Below, piece after piece: positions 5,375-9,080 of a stretch of DNA of 9,080 bases. Location of the stretch: contig DAXETY010000124.1 of the NCBI GenBank assembly GCA_051155755.1, forward strand, positions 1-9,080. Direction: 5' to 3'. Source of the stretch: DAXETY01 sp051155755 (GTDB taxonomy: Bacteria > Desulfobacterota > Desulfobacteria > Desulfobacterales > SG8-13). The translations under genes were made by a program, and so were the position numbers. The stretch's first letter is position 1. Each line of letters starts with the position of its first letter. A model generated the notes under the pieces. It was given only the letters and a program-made list of their open reading frames with translations, did no database searches and was not told where the DNA came from.

Positions 5375-6592
5375 ATGAAAATATTAACAATCATATTAAT
5401 GGCAACGCTGCTGGTTTGTTCGCAGATATTGGCACAGGATATCGGATCAATCAAAAAATCCTGGCACGTGCTGGGTTTTTTTGACTGCGAAAATGCGGAA
5501 CTCGAAAGTATTTGTGAATACAATATCAACCAGTTGGAGGAGGTCGATTCCGCTTTTGCAAAAATCGTCGTGGTTTACGACCGTACCTATCAGCGCTCAC
5601 GGGATTCCTCGGTTCGAATTTATGATATTACGCATGATATCGACAGGACCCGAATCATCTCCAACTCGATCAGCATCGGTGAACGGGATATGGGGGCAGC
5701 CGATGTGCTGGATGAGTTTCTCTCCAAATATCTCGGGGACAGGAACATTCTGATCATAAAATCTCATGGATTTGGAATTATCAGCCCGGATGCCTTGAAT
5801 ATCGGCTACAACACTCCCCAGGACCCCCTGATTATCGGCGAAGTTTTGCGCAAGCGCTTGGATCGGCCCATTGAGGTAATCATTTTTGACAGTTGTAATA
5901 TGGCTTCCGTTGAGGTTGCTTACGAATTTAAGGACTTGGCATCCGTAATGGTCGCCTCCCAGGATTTGATGTACTATTTGTTTGAAACCGTTGAAGGCAA
6001 TACGTACGCATCCAGACCGGGCATCGACTACATTGATCTGGTATTAAAACTGCAGCCCCATTCGAATTCAATCACGATCGGAAAAGATGTCGTCAGCAGC
6101 TTCATTGAAATTGTCAGTAAAAAAGATGCGTTGTATAAAAAGGCCACGATCTCGGCATTGGATCTGGATTCCTTGGACATCGCCGCATTGAAAAAAATAT
6201 CGGATGAACTTCTAATCGGCATTTCTGGACCGAGTACCAGAGATCGTTATTTGACAGCCTTGAAAAATACGCTGGAAAACGCTTTTTGTTTTCAGCCCTT
6301 AGGAAGAAACAGCATTTTGACGCATTACGACCTGGAAGATTTTTTGAGTACGTTAGAGGATAACCTGGACCATGACTTTGAAAGACCGGACTCCATTGTG
6401 ATTCAAACTTACAGCAATAATTATGTAAAAAAAGCATCCGGGCTTTCAATTCTTTTTCTCAAAGATCTTTCCAAGGTTTCGCCTGCGAGAAAAAAGGCGT
6501 TGTTTGCAAAATATTCCAGGTCAAAATTTGCAAAAGAAACCGGTTGGGGCGAATTAATGAGAACCTATCATGAATATGTGGTTCACGATTAG
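5375..6592 (+). CDS. Clostripain-family (C11) caspase-fold cysteine peptidase, exported
   Basis: The protein has 405 residues from the ATG at 5375. That start is chosen because it begins a typical Sec signal peptide (basic K2, hydrophobic 3-14, cleavage likely after SQILA near residue 20). Earlier in-frame TTG codons at 5288 and 5363 are possible; AGGGAAG (5354-5360) lies near the second. The catalytic His is H131 in ILIIKSHGFG, after the beta strand, as in clan CD peptidases. The catalytic Cys is C174 in IIFDSCNMASVEVAYEF, matching the FD-C-M...E-AY-E signature of peptidase C11, followed by VMVASQD. DMGAADVLDEFLSKY also matches the family before the His strand. C11 enzymes cleave after Arg or Lys and often self-process. 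Inferred location is periplasm or exterior. It follows the SLATT-like gene in the same direction and low GC, which suggests one module; the target protein is unknown. Confidence 0.8.
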   Translation: MKILTIILMATLLVCSQILAQDIGSIKKSWHVLGFFDCENAELESICEYNINQLEEVDSAFAKIVVVYDRTYQRSRDSSVRIYDITHDIDRTRIISNSISIGERDMGAADVLDEFLSKYLGDRNILIIKSHGFGIISPDALNIGYNTPQDPLIIGEVLRKRLDRPIEVIIFDSCNMASVEVAYEFKDLASVMVASQDLMYYLFETVEGNTYASRPGIDYIDLVLKLQPHSNSITIGKDVVSSFIEIVSKKDALYKKATISALDLDSLDIAALKKISDELLIGISGPSTRDRYLTALKNTLENAFCFQPLGRNSILTHYDLEDFLSTLEDNLDHDFERPDSIVIQTYSNNYVKKASGLSILFLKDLSKVSPARKKALFAKYSRSKFAKETGWGELMRTYHEYVVHD

Positions 6593-6612
6593 GTCAGGTG
6601 TCGCTGAGTTTT

Positions 6613-6650
6613 CCTTGAAAAAATATCTTTTTGCAAAAAGAATTCAAAGG
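6613..6650. terminator. AT-rich inverted repeat between convergent genes, possible two-way terminator
   Basis: CCTTGAA (6613-6619) pairs with TTCAAAGG (6643-6650, one bulge), and inside lies the perfect 16-base palindrome 6626-6641 (TCTTTTTG/CAAAAAGA). It sits between the peptidase stop and the end of the minus-strand gene, overlapping the latter's TGA (6644-6646). Position and A/T runs on both strands fit a shared terminator, but the stem is AT-rich and weak. Confidence 0.35.
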
Positions 6651-9080
6651 ATATTACCGGCATCGCTGACCTTTTCAACATCCGGCAAGCGGCCGAATTT
6701 CTCTCGCAACCCCTCGTTCGGTAAACGCTCACCGGTCTCGCGAACCACCCGTCTGGCAGCGTCGAACGATTTCCGAGCAAGCGCGGGTTGTCTTGCCTTT
6801 TCCTGTGTCCGGCCCAAGGCATACAAGCTTGTGTAAAGCTGAGTCGGATTGCCGATCACCTGAGCCGAATCTACAGCCTGCTGCAGCCAGCCGACGGATG
6901 CACCCAGTTCGCTGCGTCTGCGGCAGATCCTTCCCATCAGACGCAGTCCTTTAACCAGGTACTTGCGCGATGCCGTATCCTTTGCCCGTTGTATGCAGAG
7001 CTTGGCCAGTTGTTCGGCTTCTGTCAGGTCGCCGCTGGCGAGCCGGAATTCCCCGTAGCTGGCATACAAGTGAATTGTATAGCGCCACTTCATCCACTCG
7101 CGTGTCGAAGGATCTTCTACGATCCGCTGGACTGTATCGAGATGTTTGTGGGCCCGGGAGAACTCTGCCTGTATTAAACGGATGTCGGCCAGATTGAGCT
7201 CGGCGTTGGCCACGATCTCCGGATCACCTCTTTTCCTTCCCAATTCGCCACTTTTATGATTGTATTTCAAAGCATTGGAGAGATCGCCACATTCACTTAA
7301 AAGCCAGCCCAGTCCATTGAGAAGTCGGAAGTGATAGGCTTCTTCTCCGATTTTCTCGGCAAGTTCCAACCCTTCTCGAAAAATGGGGAAAGCCTTTTCA
7401 TAATCGCCGCTTCCGGTTAATACGATACCGTATCCGAAGTAGCACTGGATCAGAACTCCCGCCAGGTTATGCCGTTGGGCAATCTGGATGCCTTCGAGCA
7501 GGTGCGCGGCACCTTCTGAAAACCGACCTTCCCAACTTTTCCCCAATCCGGTGACTCGCAGGGCGGCCGCCTGGTTGATTTCGTCTTGAGTAGACCGACT
7601 GATCGCAAGGGCGGTCTCGAGTTCTGGCCGGGCCTCGAATATTCGGCCGGTAACACTGTAAACGTGTCCCTTGATGATGTGGCCCCGTGCCATCACGGAC
7701 TTTTTACCGGTTTCTTGTCCGATTTCGATGGCATTGTCGGCATCTTTCAGTGCCTGTTCAAATTCATGCACGTAGGATGCCGTCCATCCCATGATGGCAA
7801 GGGCCATACCTTCCATCATTTGATCTCCGCTCTGTCGGGCAAGCTCCAGAAGCCGGCTTCCCTCGGCACGGGCCGCTCTGTATTCGCTGATCACAAAGAA
7901 AAGATCGGACTTTGCTTTATGAATTTCCATGATCCTCCGGGGCTGCAGCCGATCGCCAAGACTGACGGCGGCACCTAACGCTTGATCGTATAGTGCAATC
8001 GCGTCGTGTATGGCAAAAGAATCGCTGGTCTTCCGGCCGGCTCGGATCAGATATTCCAACGCTTTGGGCCATTTTTCCCCTCTGGAAAAATGATAAGCGA
8101 GCACTTCGTAAAACTCGGCCAGCCGATCCTTGTAAAATTCTTCAACAACCAACCCGATCCGTTGATGCAATTGCTTCCGCATTCGTTTCAACAAAGACAG
8201 ATAGGCAACTTCCTGTGTCAGCGCATGTTTAAATCTGTAAACCAGTTCCGGGAGAAGTTGTTTCGGTTCGATGAGTTCTGCATTTTCCAATGTTTGTACA
8301 TTCGCTTCAGCCTGCTCTGGAGTTTCGGGGAGGTGGGTCAGGAGCCCAAAGTTGAACTCTCTTCCGATCACCGCCGCGATCTGAAGGGTCTTTTTGGCAC
8401 CGAACGACAATCGGTCGATCCGTGCCATCAATACATCCTGGAGAGTGGCGGGCATCTCGATTTTTTGTGCGGATTGGATAAACTCGTAATGGTCACCAGT
8501 TCTGCGAAGCACGCCTTCGTCCCGCAGCGATTTGACGATTTCCTCCACAAACATCGGGTTGCCTTCCGCTTTTTGCAAAACGATCCGTTGAAAGGTTTCG
8601 GGAAGATCGGCGGCAACCAGCATGGACCGGGCGATCTGCAGGCTGTCTTTTGCGGAGATTGCCGAAAGAATGACGCGGCTGTGGAAGGTACGGTCGCCGA
8701 TGGGATTCGAGTATCCGGGCCGATAGGTACACAGGACCAGGACGCGGCTGTTGGGAATGCTGTTGGCAAGGAACACCAACGATTCTTCGGTGGCCTGGTC
8801 GAACCAGTGAAGATCTTCGAACACCAGCACCTGGGGACGCAGTGTTGATGCACGAATCAGCAAATGACGTAGCGATCGGAAAATCTCACTGCGCCGAAGT
8901 TGCGGCGCCATGCTCTGGACCGCCGGATCTCCGGCGTTGGACGTGAGCAGGTACCGCATATAGGGCAGGACCGATTGTAAATCATCTCCGATCTGAAGAA
9001 CCCCGCGGTTTATTTTCTCGATGATTTTTTCTTCCGAATCATTCTCCTCGATGTGATAGACACGTTTGAACATGTCCATC
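6644..9080 (-). CDS. AAA ATPase-TPR signalling protein, C-terminal part (cyclase-linked type)
   Basis: The gene enters from the right edge; at least 811 C-terminal residues are visible, numbered here from the ATG at 9077-9079, which is probably internal. A Walker B motif is clear at residues 84-94 (VLVFEDLHWFD), followed by a sensor-type strand ending LCTYRPGY (116-123) and EGNPMFVEEIVKSL (172-185). The segment 200-330 (MPATLQDVLMARIDRL, AAVIGREF) is the helical and winged-helix region that follows such STAND/AAA_16 ATPases. From about 340 to 790 there are tandem TPR-like helical repeats. This arrangement is typical of bacterial proteins with an N-terminal class III adenylate/guanylate cyclase domain, less often a kinase or LuxR regulator. 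The N-terminal domain and Walker A lie off the window, so catalytic type cannot be called. It is transcribed toward the peptidase gene and so is not in its operon. Confidence 0.8.
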   Translation of the reverse strand, partial: MDMFKRVYHIEENDSEEKIIEKINRGVLQIGDDLQSVLPYMRYLLTSNAGDPAVQSMAPQLRRSEIFRSLRHLLIRASTLRPQVLVFEDLHWFDQATEESLVFLANSIPNSRVLVLCTYRPGYSNPIGDRTFHSRVILSAISAKDSLQIARSMLVAADLPETFQRIVLQKAEGNPMFVEEIVKSLRDEGVLRRTGDHYEFIQSAQKIEMPATLQDVLMARIDRLSFGAKKTLQIAAVIGREFNFGLLTHLPETPEQAEANVQTLENAELIEPKQLLPELVYRFKHALTQEVAYLSLLKRMRKQLHQRIGLVVEEFYKDRLAEFYEVLAYHFSRGEKWPKALEYLIRAGRKTSDSFAIHDAIALYDQALGAAVSLGDRLQPRRIMEIHKAKSDLFFVISEYRAARAEGSRLLELARQSGDQMMEGMALAIMGWTASYVHEFEQALKDADNAIEIGQETGKKSVMARGHIIKGHVYSVTGRIFEARPELETALAISRSTQDEINQAAALRVTGLGKSWEGRFSEGAAHLLEGIQIAQRHNLAGVLIQCYFGYGIVLTGSGDYEKAFPIFREGLELAEKIGEEAYHFRLLNGLGWLLSECGDLSNALKYNHKSGELGRKRGDPEIVANAELNLADIRLIQAEFSRAHKHLDTVQRIVEDPSTREWMKWRYTIHLYASYGEFRLASGDLTEAEQLAKLCIQRAKDTASRKYLVKGLRLMGRICRRRSELGASVGWLQQAVDSAQVIGNPTQLYTSLYALGRTQEKARQPALARKSFDAARRVVRETGERLPNEGLREKFGRLPDVEKVSDAGNIL

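Noticed and set aside
8006..8848. Plus-strand open frame of 280 codons opposite the ATPase-TPR gene
   Set aside because: The minus strand encodes clear ATPase motifs here, while the plus-strand translation lacks family features and has no ribosome binding site.
1..9080. CRISPR array, tRNA, rRNA, insertion sequence or attachment-site repeats
   Set aside because: No regularly spaced repeats, tRNA-like cloverleaf, transposase-like protein or matching terminal repeats were found on either strand by eye.

Overview
The window looks like chromosome of an anaerobic, respiring Gram-negative bacterium, most plausibly a Desulfobacterota (sulfate-reducer-like) lineage. The reasons are a multiheme cytochrome c of the octaheme tetrathionate reductase type with its own membrane cytochrome b, a stand-alone rubrerythrin-like diiron protein, and moderately high GC. 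The lineage is inferred from gene content only.

Layout. Positions 1-1506 hold the 3' part of the octaheme cytochrome gene and a directly abutting cytochrome b gene, closed by a very strong intrinsic terminator (1577-1612). A structured intergenic stretch and a good sigma70-type promoter with a perfect palindrome in its spacer (1789-1817) precede the diiron erythrin gene (1904-2365). After a 313-base gap come a small predicted lipoprotein of unknown function (2679-3143) and a two-domain peptidoglycan-binding plus CHAP-like hydrolase (3192-4166), followed by about 200 bases that read like a decayed coding tail.

The most interesting part is 4416-6592, visibly more AT-rich than its left flank. 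It contains a two-transmembrane protein that fits the SLATT/DUF4231 class of predicted pore-forming conflict effectors, carrying an extra C-terminal beta-rich domain, followed in the same direction by a clostripain-family (C11, caspase-fold) cysteine peptidase with a signal peptide and an intact His/Cys dyad. Convergent to these, and running off the right edge, is a large AAA ATPase-TPR protein of the kind usually found behind class III nucleotide cyclase domains (6644-9080, minus strand). Its N-terminal part and Walker A motif lie outside the window.

How the genes might work together. The first two form an electron-transfer pair between the quinone pool and a periplasmic multiheme reductase. 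The erythrin is probably an independently promoted oxidative-stress gene. The SLATT-peptidase pair is a candidate two-gene conflict or cell-death module (membrane effector plus protease), but this is inference from domain content and adjacency. The peptidase appears exported while most of its putative partner appears cytoplasmic, which is an unresolved problem for the simplest model.
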